Assembly: GCA_947624985.1 (NCBI GenBank)
Contig: CANQMO010000017.1
Location: 1-64,000 of the forward strand
Direction of reading: 5' to 3'
DNA length: 64,000 bases
DNA from: an uncultured Oscillospiraceae bacterium
GTDB taxonomy: Bacteria; Bacillota; Clostridia; Oscillospirales; Oscillospiraceae
Shown: positions 7,748 through 17,040 of the stretch, piece after piece
How positions within the stretch are numbered: position 1 is the stretch's first letter
Layout of the letters: the number at the start of each line of letters is the position of its first letter
The notes under the pieces: generated by a model
What the model was told of the DNA's origin: nothing
Database searches by the model: none
The model's input: the letters and a program-made list of their open reading frames with translations, nothing else
Made by a program: the position numbers and the translations under genes

Positions 7748-8533
7748 ATGCTCACGCTGAAAAACGTCTCCAAGACCTTCAACCCCGGCACGGTCAATGA
7801 AAAGACCGCGCTGGACCGGCTGGACCTGCACCTGGACAAAGGGGATTTCGTCACCATCATCGGCGCCAACGGAGCCGGCAAATCCACCCTGTTCAACGCC
7901 ATCGCCGGCAGCTTTTTCCCGGACACCGGCTCCATTACTCTGGACGGGCGGAACGTGACCTTCCAGCCGGAGTACAAAAGGGCCCGGACCATCGGGCGGC
8001 TGTTCCAGGACCCCATGCGGGGCAGCGCGCCGGGCATGACCATCGAGGAGAACCTGGCCCTGGCCGCCGGAGGCGGCGGGTGGCTCAGCCATATCTCCAA
8101 GGCGGAAAAAACCGCCTTTCGGGACCGGCTCGCCCTGCTGGACATGGGGCTGGAGGACCGTATGCGCCAGCCGGTGGGGCTGCTCTCCGGCGGCCAGCGG
8201 CAGGCCCTGACCCTGCTCATGGCCACCATGGTGCCTCCCAAGCTTCTGCTTTTGGACGAACACACCGCCGCTCTGGACCCGGGCACCGCCGAAAAGGTCC
8301 TGTCCCTCACCCAGTCCATCGTCCGGGAGGGCAGGCTCACCTGCCTGATGATCACCCACAACATGTCCTCCGCCCTGGCCCTGGGCAACCGGACGCTGAT
8401 GATGGATTCCGGCCATATCCTGCTGGACCTGAAAGGCGACGCGCGCACGGGCCTGACCGTGGACGACCTGCTGCGCATGTTCAAGGAGAACGTGGGCAAG
8501 GCCCTGGACAATGATAGAATGTTACTTTCTTAG
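7748..8533 (+). CDS. trpZ: ABC importer ATP-binding protein, TrpZ-like
   Basis: A 261-residue ABC ATPase that energises the TrpXY importer on the cytoplasmic face. Walker A is GANGAGKST near residue 41, the signature is LLSGGQRQA, and Walker B is LLLLDEHTAALDP. The H-loop is MITHNM. The glutamate-histidine pair after Walker B (DEHTAALDP in place of the usual DEPT) is characteristic of this subfamily. The ATG at 7748 follows the permease stop by one base, and GGAAGGAGG lies inside the permease end, so translation is coupled. The operon ends at a 13-bp terminator. Confidence 0.92.
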   Translation: MLTLKNVSKTFNPGTVNEKTALDRLDLHLDKGDFVTIIGANGAGKSTLFNAIAGSFFPDTGSITLDGRNVTFQPEYKRARTIGRLFQDPMRGSAPGMTIEENLALAAGGGGWLSHISKAEKTAFRDRLALLDMGLEDRMRQPVGLLSGGQRQALTLLMATMVPPKLLLLDEHTAALDPGTAEKVLSLTQSIVREGRLTCLMITHNMSSALALGNRTLMMDSGHILLDLKGDARTGLTVDDLLRMFKENVGKALDNDRMLLS

Positions 8534-8545
8534 TCGCGATATAGC

Positions 8546-8575
8546 AAATCCCCCGCTCAGCCGAGCGGGGGATTT
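8546..8575. terminator. Bidirectional terminator between trpZ and rpmE
   Basis: A perfect 13-bp stem (8546-8558 with 8563-8575) with AGCC loop and A/T ends on both sides serves the convergent trpXYZ operon and rpmE. Confidence 0.85.
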
Positions 8576-8588
8576 ACAATGGCATCTT

Positions 8589-8792
8589 TTACTTGGCCAG
8601 GCCGTACTTGCGGTTGAACTTATCCACGCGGCCGCTGGTGTCCACCAGCTTCTGCTTGCCGGTGAAGAACGGGTGGCACTTGGAGCAGATCTCCACCGTG
8701 ATGTTCTCCCGGGTGGAGCCGGTCTCGATCACGTTGCCGCAGGCGCAGCGGATCGTGGTCTTATAGTACTTGGGATGGATGCCTTCCTTCAT
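8589..8792 (-). CDS. rpmE: 50S ribosomal protein L31
   Basis: A 67-residue L31 beginning [10 protein letters not shown]. It carries the zinc-binding cysteines of the C-plus form (CACG near residue 16 and [10 protein letters not shown] near 37-40), so it should be the zinc-containing paralogue. It belongs to the large-subunit central protuberance. The ATG at 8792 has GAGGTGA nine bases upstream; in-frame upstream codons are leader. It is expressed from its own promoter. No zinc-independent L31 is seen in the window. Confidence 0.96.
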   Translation of the reverse strand: MKEGIHPKYYKTTIRCACGNVIETGSTRENITVEICSKCHPFFTGKQKLVDTSGRVDKFNRKYGLAK

Positions 8793-8816
8793 TGCGATCA
8801 CCTCATAACAGGCTGT

Positions 8817-8889
8817 CTTGAGTGCGGGCCGGCAGTCCGCCGTTACAAGACGCAAAAGTTATATTACCATAGGTTTTTCAAAAGTGCAA
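8817..8889 (-). promoter_or_regulatory. rpmE promoter and leader hairpin
   Basis: On the minus strand TTGCAC (8889-8884), 17 bp, TAATAT (8866-8861). The leader then forms a hairpin at 8849-8817 with paired CTTG/CAAG and GCGG/CCGC blocks, some 25 bases before the rpmE start. Structured leaders that bind L31 are known in Firmicutes; this one is in the right place, but I cannot match it to a consensus. Confidence 0.6.
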
Positions 8890-8897
8890 CGGTTTTT

Positions 8898-11800
8898 TCA
8901 CGGAAAAATGCCTGTTTTTTCCTCCGGCAGCGGACAGTACGCCGCCTTTCGCAGCCGCAGGTACCACAGCGCCGCCTGTTTCACAGGCAGTCCGTATATG
9001 CGCTCCATGGCGGCGGCATAGGCCCGCAGCTGACCGTCGTACCGTCCCGGCTCTATCCGGGCGTCGGTCTTGAAGTCGATGACCGTCAGGGCGTCCCCCT
9101 CCCGGATACAGCAGTCCACCACACCCTGGAGCAGTATCCGCTCCCCCTCCGGGGCCTGGGGATACCACAGCCCCGCCGGGCACAGCAGCGAGAACTTGAA
9201 CTCCCGGACCACCTTCTCCGCCCCCAGCAGCCGGGCGCCCAGCGGCGAGCGGAAAAACGCCAGGATATCCGCCGGGTCCACCGCCGCAGCCTGCCGTCCG
9301 TCCAGAAAGCCCATCCGCTCCATCCGGGCGATCTCGTCTCGTATGTCCCGCTCCGAAGCGGTCCTGGCAAGGTCGATGTGCTGCATGACCAGGTGGGCCG
9401 CCACGCCCCGCTCCGCCCCGGAGAGAGGTCGTCCGGTCCGGCCAAAGTCCGGCCGGCGAAGCCGGTCCGCGACCCTGCCGCCCTGCCGGGGAAGCTCCGC
9501 CGCGTCCGGGTCCGCCCCGCCATAGGCCATCTCGCCGGCCCCCGTGGCCGTCAGCTTGGAGGGCAGGGCCACCGACGCCGCAAAGGGATACCGCCAGGCC
9601 AGCCGGTCCCCGATCTCTTTCACCAGCTCCCCGTCTCCGGCGGGCCGCTCCCGCGTCTCCGGGCTCCGCTCCGTCTCCGTTCCGCCCGGGGTCACCAGCT
9701 TCACCTGGATGGTCTCGCCCCCGTCGGCGGCGGCTGCCGCCACCAGCCAGGACGCCGCGCTGCGGGCCTGCATCAGTACCCGCGGGGCGACGGGCCCCGG
9801 CTCCGCCGGGCTGGACAGGGCCTGCTTCTCCGCCGACGGCCGCCGCACGCATGTCATGATGAGCCGCTCCCGGGCCCGGGTCATGGCCACATACAGCACG
9901 CGCTCCTGCTCGGAGAGCTCCTCCCGGCGGGTCAGCCGGTCGATGGCCCGCCAGGGCAGGGTGGGCCACTGGACGCCCCGGACCGTGTCCGTCATGCGCA
10001 TGCCCAGGCCCAGCGCGCCGTGGCACAGCACCTGCGCCCCGCCCCGGGCGTTCCACCCATGGCCCAGATCCGCCAGAAACACCACGGGAAATTCCAGGCC
10101 CTTGGCCTTGTGTACGCTCATGAGCTGCACCGCGTCGTCCCGGTTGGGGGCCGGCGGCTCCAGCCCCCGTTTTTCCAGCTCCCGCAGCCAGCTCACGAAC
10201 CGGAACAGGCCCCGTCCGCCGCCCTGCTCGAACCGCCAGGCGTACTCGTATAGCTGCATCAGATCGGCTATGCGCCGCCCCGCGTCGGTCATCACGCCGC
10301 ACACGGTCATCAGTTCCGTCCGGTCATAGAGCCGCCGGAGCAGACTGTCCGTGGGCTCCTCCCGGGCAAAGCTGCGAAGCTCCTGCACCAGCGAGACGAA
10401 TCTTTCACACCGCCCGTCCTCCCGGGCCCTGGCCAGCAGCGCGTCCCACAGATCCCCCCGGGCCGCCGCCCGGACCGCGCTGAGCTCGTCCGGGGTGAAG
10501 CCGAAGGGCAGGCCCCGCAGCGCCGCGATCAGGGGCACGTCCTGCCGGGGGTTGTCGATGACCGCCAGCATGGACAGGGTGAAGCTCACCTCCGGCTGGG
10601 CGAAAAACGCCCCGCCCTGCCGGGCGCTCACCGGCACGCCCGCCTCCGTCAGCGCCCGCCGGAAGGCCGCGCCGGTGGTCCCCGGCGTGCGCAGCAGCAG
10701 CGCGATGTCCCCGTACCGGACTGGCCGCATACCCCCCAGTCCGTCGGATATCATCTCCCGGTCCTCCACCATGGCCCGGATCCGTCCGGCCACATAGCGG
10801 GCCTCCAGCCGGACCTTGTCGGGGGTATCCTCCCCCTCGGCCCCGGCGGCCTCCAGAAGGCACAGCTCCGGCTTCACCTCGCCCCGGGCGGGATATTCCG
10901 CCCCGGGGATCAGCCTGGCCTCGTCGTTATAGGCCACGTCCCCCAGGGCCGGGGACATGATCCGGCTGAAGACCGCGTTGCAGGCGTTCAGCACCGACGG
11001 ACGGCTGCGGAAGTTCTCCCGCAGCAGCACCCGTTCCCCGTCCCCCGCCCCGAAGGCGTCGTATTTGGCGTTGAAGATGGCGGGCTCCGCCAGCCGGAAC
11101 CGGTAGACGGACTGCTTCACGTCCCCCACCATGAACAGGTCCTTCCCCTCGCCGGACACCCGCCGGAAGATCAGTTCCTGTAGGCCGTTCACGTCCTGAT
11201 ACTCGTCCACCATCACCTCCGCGAACCGGCCGGAGACGGCCCCGGCCAGGGCCGTAGGCCCGCCGTTTTCATCACACAGGAGCTTTGCGCACAGACGCTC
11301 CACATCGGCAAAATCACAGGCGTCGGCCCGGCGCTTCCGGGCGGCGTACTCCGCCTGCAGGGCCCACACCAGCTCCATCAGCGCCGTGAGGGGCGCTCGG
11401 GAGGCGGCCGTGCCCGCCAGCAGGGCGGCGCTGTCTCCGGCCAGGTCCCTGCGGAGCTTTTCCAGAGCCTTTTTCGCCCCGTCCCAGACCGCCTTCACCC
11501 GGTCCTTCAGCGCCGGGTCCGCGTCCTTGCCCATCCGGCCAAGACGGGGCGCGGGCCGGTCCAGCACGGCCCGGGTCGCGTCCCAGCCGTCCGCCGCCGC
11601 CCGGGCCAGATCCCGGAACAGCAGCGCCATCTGATCGAAGGACGCGGGGTAACTTCCCATATCCGGGGCGTTCTCGGGCTGGGCCATCAGACCCAGCGCC
11701 CTCTCAAGTTCCTCCGCCCGGTAGGCAGCCTCCGCCCCGGCGTCGTCCAGAAGGTACCGGCCCCAGGGGGTCTGGGCCGCGTCGGTAAGTCCGGCCACGT

Positions 11801-12398
11801 CCAGAGCCGCCAGCTTCTCCGCCGCCCATCGCTCCGGGAAGGCGTGGCTCTGCATACGGTCGTCCACGGCCAGCACGAGCTCCGCCAGACGGCTGTCGTC
11901 CCGGCCCGCGCCCACGCTGTCCACCAGCAGCCGCAGGTCCCCGTTCTCCTCGATGGTCTCATAGGCCCTGTCCAGCACGTCCTCCAGCGCCCGGCTGCGC
12001 ATGGCCTGCGCCCGGTCCTCGTCCAGAACAGAGAAGCTGGGGGCAATGCCCAGCAGATGGGCGTTCTCCCGCACCAGAGCGGCGCAGAAGCTGTCGATGG
12101 TGCCGATCTGGGCCCGGTACAGCAGCGCGCTCTGCCGCCGCAGCCGCCGGTCGGCCGGGTCCGCCGCGGCCCGGGCGTTCAGTTCCTTCAAAATGCGCCC
12201 CCGCAGCTCCGCCGCCGCGGCCCGGGTGAAGGTGATCACCAGAAACCGGGTCACGTCCTCGCCCTCCAGCACCCGGGCTATGAGCCGCTCGGTGAGCACC
12301 CGGGTCTTGCCGCTGCCCGCCCCGGCGCTGACCAGCACCGGACGGCCCCGCACGCCGATGGCCCGGGCCTGAGAGGGGGTAAAGCGAAACTCACTCAT
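8898..12398 (-). CDS. addA: ATP-dependent helicase/nuclease subunit A
   Basis: 1166 residues. AddA is the UvrD-like 3'-5' helicase plus RecB-type nuclease of the AddAB complex, which resects double-strand ends up to a Chi site and loads RecA. The Walker A SAGAGSGKT is at about residues 24-32, motif II DEYQDVNGLQ in the middle, and motif VI VAMTRARERL later. The C-terminal nuclease motif is VIDFKTD, in the expected place near the end. It overlaps the addB end by 8 bp (stop and start interleaved), so it is translationally coupled and has no promoter of its own. Confidence 0.96.
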   Translation of the reverse strand: MSEFRFTPSQARAIGVRGRPVLVSAGAGSGKTRVLTERLIARVLEGEDVTRFLVITFTRAAAAELRGRILKELNARAAADPADRRLRRQSALLYRAQIGTIDSFCAALVRENAHLLGIAPSFSVLDEDRAQAMRSRALEDVLDRAYETIEENGDLRLLVDSVGAGRDDSRLAELVLAVDDRMQSHAFPERWAAEKLAALDVAGLTDAAQTPWGRYLLDDAGAEAAYRAEELERALGLMAQPENAPDMGSYPASFDQMALLFRDLARAAADGWDATRAVLDRPAPRLGRMGKDADPALKDRVKAVWDGAKKALEKLRRDLAGDSAALLAGTAASRAPLTALMELVWALQAEYAARKRRADACDFADVERLCAKLLCDENGGPTALAGAVSGRFAEVMVDEYQDVNGLQELIFRRVSGEGKDLFMVGDVKQSVYRFRLAEPAIFNAKYDAFGAGDGERVLLRENFRSRPSVLNACNAVFSRIMSPALGDVAYNDEARLIPGAEYPARGEVKPELCLLEAAGAEGEDTPDKVRLEARYVAGRIRAMVEDREMISDGLGGMRPVRYGDIALLLRTPGTTGAAFRRALTEAGVPVSARQGGAFFAQPEVSFTLSMLAVIDNPRQDVPLIAALRGLPFGFTPDELSAVRAAARGDLWDALLARAREDGRCERFVSLVQELRSFAREEPTDSLLRRLYDRTELMTVCGVMTDAGRRIADLMQLYEYAWRFEQGGGRGLFRFVSWLRELEKRGLEPPAPNRDDAVQLMSVHKAKGLEFPVVFLADLGHGWNARGGAQVLCHGALGLGMRMTDTVRGVQWPTLPWRAIDRLTRREELSEQERVLYVAMTRARERLIMTCVRRPSAEKQALSSPAEPGPVAPRVLMQARSAASWLVAAAAADGGETIQVKLVTPGGTETERSPETRERPAGDGELVKEIGDRLAWRYPFAASVALPSKLTATGAGEMAYGGADPDAAELPRQGGRVADRLRRPDFGRTGRPLSGAERGVAAHLVMQHIDLARTASERDIRDEIARMERMGFLDGRQAAAVDPADILAFFRSPLGARLLGAEKVVREFKFSLLCPAGLWYPQAPEGERILLQGVVDCCIREGDALTVIDFKTDARIEPGRYDGQLRAYAAAMERIYGLPVKQAALWYLRLRKAAYCPLPEEKTGIFP

Positions 12399-15300
12399 GG
12401 CCCTCTATCCTCCTCCAGGCTTCCTCCGTTGACAGCTTCGTCCGCAGCCGCCAGCCGTCGCCCGTCTCGTCGAACAGGCACGCCTGCCGGTAGTCGCAAA
12501 AGGCGCAGGCGTTGTCCCGCCCGCTCTTGAACCAGGGGTCCGCCGTCACGCTGCCGGACCGAAGCTGCCCGGCAAGCTCCGAGAGCGTTTTCTCTATGTG
12601 CCGGCTCAGGGCCCCGAACTGCTCCAGACTCGCCAGGCTCGCCTCGCTGGCTTTGGTCCAGCCCCCGGTCCGGGTGAGCTTCACCGGCAGGAACCGCTTG
12701 TCCTCCCCCGGCTCCATGGCCTCGATCACGTCCCTGTCGTCCAGCACCAGACCGCTGCGCCGGGCGGTATTTTTCCGCAGGGCCGCCAGCTCCTCCTCCG
12801 TCACGTCGCTGTCCGCCCGGACCACGTCGAACCGGGCGGGAGAGTACAGCACCCCCGCCGGACGGATATGCTCCGCCCCCAGATACTTCCCGCCCCGCTT
12901 CTCCAGCGCGAACAGGTACAGGAGCATTTGCATGTTGAGCCCCTGACACACGTCGGACAGGTCGAATTTCTTCACCCCGGTCTTGTAATCCGTGATACGC
13001 AGATACAGCGTGTCCCCCCGGACCCAGCCGTCCACCCGGTCCGCCCGGCCGGTGAGGGGCGTATCCTCCGGGCCGCCGGGAGACAGCACCCCCTGTGCCC
13101 CCAGGTCCAGCTCCAGGTCGATGGGCTGGAACTTGGAGTCCTTCAGCTCCTGCCACATATCCGCCGTCACCTGCCGGACCGTGGTGCGCAGCCGCCGGAA
13201 GAGATAGGCGAAGCGGGCGGTCTTGCCCTCAAAGCCGTGCATTTCCTCTTCGATGTACTTGTCCACATACCGGTCCGCCAGCGCGCCTACCTGTTCGGCG
13301 CTCACGGCGGCAAAGCCCCCCAGGGCCAGCGCCTCCCGGGCCACGTTTTCCAGAATGTAGTGTATGAACGTGCCGTAGTCCCGGGGATCGAACACCGCCC
13401 GCTGCCGGGGCCGGGCCTTCAGGCCGTACTGGAGGAAATAGCCGAACCGGCAGTCGGCAAACTTCTCCGCCCTTGTGGCGGTGAGGACCGGCGCGGGGCC
13501 GTACAGGGCCCGGACGGCGGTGGGGCTCAGACTTCCCTGGGCGGCCCGGGCCGCGTCCGCCAGACGGACCAGATCCTCCCCCCGGCCGGACCGGACGAAG
13601 TGCTCCCGGGCGGCAAGGCAGAGCGGATCGTCGTCCCCCGCCTGACCCTGTAGCGCCAGGGCGAAGGCCGGTCCGGCCGCGAAGGTCCGGGCCCGGAGGA
13701 TATCCCCCCGGACCGGCTCCACGCCCAGAAGCGCCCGGGCCCGGTCCACGATCAGCGAGGGCCGCCCCTCGCCGCCCTCGGCGTCCGTGACGGGCCAGCT
13801 CATATACAGCGTCTCCGACGGCAGGCTCAGACAGCTGTATATCCGCCCGAGCTCACGGCTCACGTCCTCCTCGGTCCCGCCCATGTGCAGGCCCAGGGCC
13901 GACAGGGTCTCCCGCTCCTCGGCGGTGAACACGCCGCCGTCCCCCTCCGGCGCCGGCAGCCGTCCGTCCGCCGCCCCCAGCAGCAGCAAATGCCGGGTGT
14001 GCCGCCGGCGCATGCCGTCGATGTCCCCGGCGCTGACCCGGTCCAGAGACACGGGGATCACGCTCACGTCGTATTTTGACAACATCAGGGTGAACAGGTC
14101 CTGAAATTCTTCGGCGTCCATGGGCATATCCCCCAGCGCCGCCGCGAACTGCTCCAGCGCCGAGCAGACCGTCTCCCACAGCCGGGCGCACTCCGCCGCG
14201 GCCTCGGGACGGCCCTCCGCCTCCAGCTCGCCGGCCCGGACGGTCAGCCTTTCCGCCAGACGGATATCGTCCAGAAACGCCGCCAGAGCCTCCGCTTGCT
14301 CCGACGCTGTGGCGGCGGCCTTTACACGCCGTTCCAGCGCTTTCAGGGGGCCGGCGGCTCTCTCCCGCATGGCGTTGAGCTGGTCCAGCGCCTTTTTGGC
14401 CCCCTCGTCCGGCGTCCGGTTGTACCCCTCCGGGTGCATGGTCCAGGGCCGGTCCCAGCCGCTGCCCCGGATCCCCCACAAAAGGACGTAATTCTCCAGC
14501 ACGTCCACCTGTTCCGGGGCCAGAGGCGACAGGCCCGTTTTCAGATAGCCGAACACGGCCTCGTATTCATAGCCCCGATTCACCGCCTCCAGCGCGGAGG
14601 CGACGGCCAGCGGCACGCTTTTTTGCAGCATGTCCCCCCGTCCGGACAGGAAAAGGGGCACTCCGTACCGGGCGCAGGCGCTCTCCAGCGCCGTCCGGTA
14701 GTCCCCGAAGCCCCGGGCCGCCACGGCCATGTCCCGCCAGCGGCAGCCGCCCCGGGCAAGCTCGGCCATCCGGGCCGCCGCCAACTCGCACTCCTCGGAG
14801 ATGTCCGCGCAGTATACCGCCGTCACCGCGCCGCCGTTTTCCGGCGCGGCGGCGCCGTCAAAGTCGAACAGGTGCCCGCAGAGAAAACCGATGGGGCCCG
14901 TATCCTCCGCCGGGGGCTCCAGCCACTGTTCTTTATACTCCGTCCCGTACTCCTCCGCCACGGCCGCCAGCCACCGGGCCGTGGCCGCGGGCAGGGCGAA
15001 GGCCCCGCCGCCGGACCGGTCGCAGGTCAGGCACACGGTCAGGTCCGCGCCCGCCCGGACGATCTGCCGCAGGACGTTCTTCTCCAAAGCGGTGAAGTCG
15101 GAAAAGCCGTCCACATAGAATATGCCGTTCACGGCGGGGCTCTCCCCGATGAGCTCCGCCAGGGCCGCCAGCCGGTCCGCTCCGTCCGCGCCGCTGCGCC
15201 GCTGCACGGCGGTGTACGCCTCCAGCAGCAGCGCCAGATCGCGCAGCTTGTCCGCCAGCAGCCCCTCCACGGAGGCCGCGGCGGCCAGCAGGCCGTCCGC

Positions 15301-15696
15301 CGTGGCGCCGGCGTTTTTCAGTTCCTCCACCGCCCGGGCCAGACTGTCCAGAAGCTGCGCCTGCCGCCGGCTCTGCCGGTAGACCCGCAGCCGCTCCACC
15401 ACGGACCGGGCCGCCACGGCCATGCACAGCACCCTGCCGCCCCCGTCCAGCGCGGGACGGGCGCCGCCCACCTGGGAGAACACCTTTCGGGCCAGGCCCG
15501 TAAAAGACAGCACCTCCCCGTACCGGCTCAGCGTGTCCCCCGCCGCGGCGCAAAGTTCCCGCTCCGCCTCGTGGCTGTACTGCTCCGGCACCAGAAGCAC
15601 CAGACCGCCCCGGCCCTGCGACGCATATTCCGCTATCTCCCGGAACGCCAGCGCCGTCTTGCCGGCGCCGGCCCGGCCCAATATCGTCCGTACCAT
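12391..15696 (-). CDS. addB: ATP-dependent helicase-deficient/nuclease subunit B
   Basis: 1101 residues from MVRTILGRAGAGKT, the conserved AddB N-terminus, which carries the Walker A. The C-terminal nuclease has ITDYKTG. The four iron-sulfur cysteines are visible: one in FADCRFGYF near residue 747 and three in CAFCDYRQAC near 1065. AddB provides 5'-strand cleavage and Chi recognition in AddAB. A longer reading frame upstream exists but is not conserved, and the -10 box TATAAT lies only six bases before this ATG, which argues for this start and for a leaderless mRNA. The order addB-addA is standard. Confidence 0.95.
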   Translation of the reverse strand: MVRTILGRAGAGKTALAFREIAEYASQGRGGLVLLVPEQYSHEAERELCAAAGDTLSRYGEVLSFTGLARKVFSQVGGARPALDGGGRVLCMAVAARSVVERLRVYRQSRRQAQLLDSLARAVEELKNAGATADGLLAAAASVEGLLADKLRDLALLLEAYTAVQRRSGADGADRLAALAELIGESPAVNGIFYVDGFSDFTALEKNVLRQIVRAGADLTVCLTCDRSGGGAFALPAATARWLAAVAEEYGTEYKEQWLEPPAEDTGPIGFLCGHLFDFDGAAAPENGGAVTAVYCADISEECELAAARMAELARGGCRWRDMAVAARGFGDYRTALESACARYGVPLFLSGRGDMLQKSVPLAVASALEAVNRGYEYEAVFGYLKTGLSPLAPEQVDVLENYVLLWGIRGSGWDRPWTMHPEGYNRTPDEGAKKALDQLNAMRERAAGPLKALERRVKAAATASEQAEALAAFLDDIRLAERLTVRAGELEAEGRPEAAAECARLWETVCSALEQFAAALGDMPMDAEEFQDLFTLMLSKYDVSVIPVSLDRVSAGDIDGMRRRHTRHLLLLGAADGRLPAPEGDGGVFTAEERETLSALGLHMGGTEEDVSRELGRIYSCLSLPSETLYMSWPVTDAEGGEGRPSLIVDRARALLGVEPVRGDILRARTFAAGPAFALALQGQAGDDDPLCLAAREHFVRSGRGEDLVRLADAARAAQGSLSPTAVRALYGPAPVLTATRAEKFADCRFGYFLQYGLKARPRQRAVFDPRDYGTFIHYILENVAREALALGGFAAVSAEQVGALADRYVDKYIEEEMHGFEGKTARFAYLFRRLRTTVRQVTADMWQELKDSKFQPIDLELDLGAQGVLSPGGPEDTPLTGRADRVDGWVRGDTLYLRITDYKTGVKKFDLSDVCQGLNMQMLLYLFALEKRGGKYLGAEHIRPAGVLYSPARFDVVRADSDVTEEELAALRKNTARRSGLVLDDRDVIEAMEPGEDKRFLPVKLTRTGGWTKASEASLASLEQFGALSRHIEKTLSELAGQLRSGSVTADPWFKSGRDNACAFCDYRQACLFDETGDGWRLRTKLSTEEAWRRIEGHE

Positions 15697-15731
15697 GCCC
15701 CCATTATACAACAATTTTCCGCCCCTGTCAT
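15697..15731 (-). promoter_or_regulatory. addBA promoter with +1 on the start codon
   Basis: On the minus strand ATGACA (15731-15726), 17 bp, TATAAT (15708-15703), GGGGGC, then ATG. No Shine-Dalgarno sequence can fit. The same six-base spacing is seen at 3931 and 39225. Confidence 0.7.
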
Positions 15732-15837
15732 TGGCTTTTTGCGCCCGGCCGCGGCAGGCTCTCCGCCGCCCCCGACGCGGCCCGCGAGACGGCTTTTTGC
15801 CCAATTCTCCCCGGGCCCATTTTGTTCGTTCTGTATA

Positions 15838-15872
15838 TTGACAGCCACGGCAGGACGGGGCATTATAGGAGG
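15838..15872 (+). promoter_or_regulatory. Probable promoter of the glycolipid operon
   Basis: TTGACA at 15838-15843 and a CATTAT -10 at 15861-15866 with 17-bp spacing. A GGAGG follows directly at 15868, but no start codon stands at the right distance from it. The first plausible ATG is 40 bases on. Confidence 0.55.
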
Positions 15873-15912
15873 TGTGTTTCAGCCTGTACGATTCTCAGCT
15901 TTTTCAGAGGTC

Positions 15913-17040
15913 ATGTCCAATATGAAAGTGTTGATCCTGACCTGCAACACCGGCGAAGGCCACAACTCGGTGGCCGAGGCGGTACGGCAGGTCTTTTCCG
16001 TTGCCGGGACCGAGTGTGCCGTGATGGACGCGCTGTCGTTCCTGTCGGAGTTCGTGTCGGACGCCATCTCCGGCTTCCACACCGGCATTTACCGCCACAT
16101 GCCCGGCGCGTTCAAAAAGAGCTATCAGTTCATGGAACAGCACCCCTCCGTGCTGGACGAGGACGGCGTGGTGGCTCGTATCCTCACCGCCGGAGCGGAG
16201 CGGATGTGCGAGTTCATAGAGGTAGCGGAGTATGACTGTCTGATCTGCCCACACGCCTTTGCCGCGCTGATGGTGACACAAATGCGCCGCATGTACCCCG
16301 GCATAGACGTGACGGCCAGTTTCATCGCCACGGACTACACCTGTAGTCCCACGGTGGTGGACTGCGACATGGACTGGTTTTTCGTCCCGTCGGAGGGGGC
16401 GAAGGAGGAATTTCTGGCGGCGGGTATCCCGGCGGAGCGTATCGTCGTCACGGCGGGTATCCCGGTGCGGCGGGAATTTTTCCGGCACATGGACCGGGAC
16501 GCGGCCCGGCGGCGGCTGGGCCTGCCCCGCTCCGGGCAAATGCTGCTGGCCATGTGCGGCAGCATGGGCTGCGGCCACCTGGACGCGCTGGCGGAGCTGG
16601 TGGCGGGACGGCTGGCCCACGGCCATCTGATGACCGTGGTGTGCGGCACCAACGTGCATTTGCGCAAAAAGCTGGACCGTATCTTCGACGGCCGGGACGA
16701 CATACATATCATGGGCTATACCGACGAGGTGTCCCTTTTGATGGACAGCGCGGACCTGTATCTGACCAAGCCCGGCGGTATCAGCACCTCCGAGGCCGCC
16801 GTAAAGGGCCTGCCCATGGTGCTGGTGGACGCGGTGGCCGGCTGCGAAGAGTACAACCTGCGCCACTTCTGCGGCCTGGGCGGCGCGGTGACGGCGGACC
16901 GGCAGGAGGATCTGGCCCGGCTGTGCCTGACCCTGCTGGACGATCTGGACGCCCTGCGGGACATGGGCGCAGCGCTCCGGCAGCCGGGGGACGCGGCGCA
17001 GGAGATCTGTGACCGGCTGACCGGAAAGGAGACGGCCTGA
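15913..17040 (+). CDS. UgtP/MGDG-synthase-like glycosyltransferase
   Basis: About 375 residues with the two-domain layout of processive diacylglycerol glycosyltransferases. The N-terminal MGDG_synth domain starts with ILTCNTGEGHNSVAEAV, and the C-terminal GT28-type domain carries the nucleotide-sugar motif KPGGISTSEA followed by GCEEYN. Such enzymes add glucose or galactose from UDP-sugar to diacylglycerol on the cytoplasmic membrane face, making glycolipids and the anchor of lipoteichoic acid. Start is uncertain: ATG 15913 is very close to AGAGG, and ATG 15922 is better spaced. It overlaps the next gene by one base. Its neighbours, an acyltransferase-like and a PAP2 protein, support a lipid role. 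Confidence 0.85.
   Translation: MSNMKVLILTCNTGEGHNSVAEAVRQVFSVAGTECAVMDALSFLSEFVSDAISGFHTGIYRHMPGAFKKSYQFMEQHPSVLDEDGVVARILTAGAERMCEFIEVAEYDCLICPHAFAALMVTQMRRMYPGIDVTASFIATDYTCSPTVVDCDMDWFFVPSEGAKEEFLAAGIPAERIVVTAGIPVRREFFRHMDRDAARRRLGLPRSGQMLLAMCGSMGCGHLDALAELVAGRLAHGHLMTVVCGTNVHLRKKLDRIFDGRDDIHIMGYTDEVSLLMDSADLYLTKPGGISTSEAAVKGLPMVLVDAVAGCEEYNLRHFCGLGGAVTADRQEDLARLCLTLLDDLDALRDMGAALRQPGDAAQEICDRLTGKETA

Noticed and set aside
15697..15804. Longer addB start giving 36 extra Arg/Gly-rich residues
   Set aside because: The extra part is not typical of AddB and includes the promoter; MVRTILGRAGAGKT is the conserved N-terminus.
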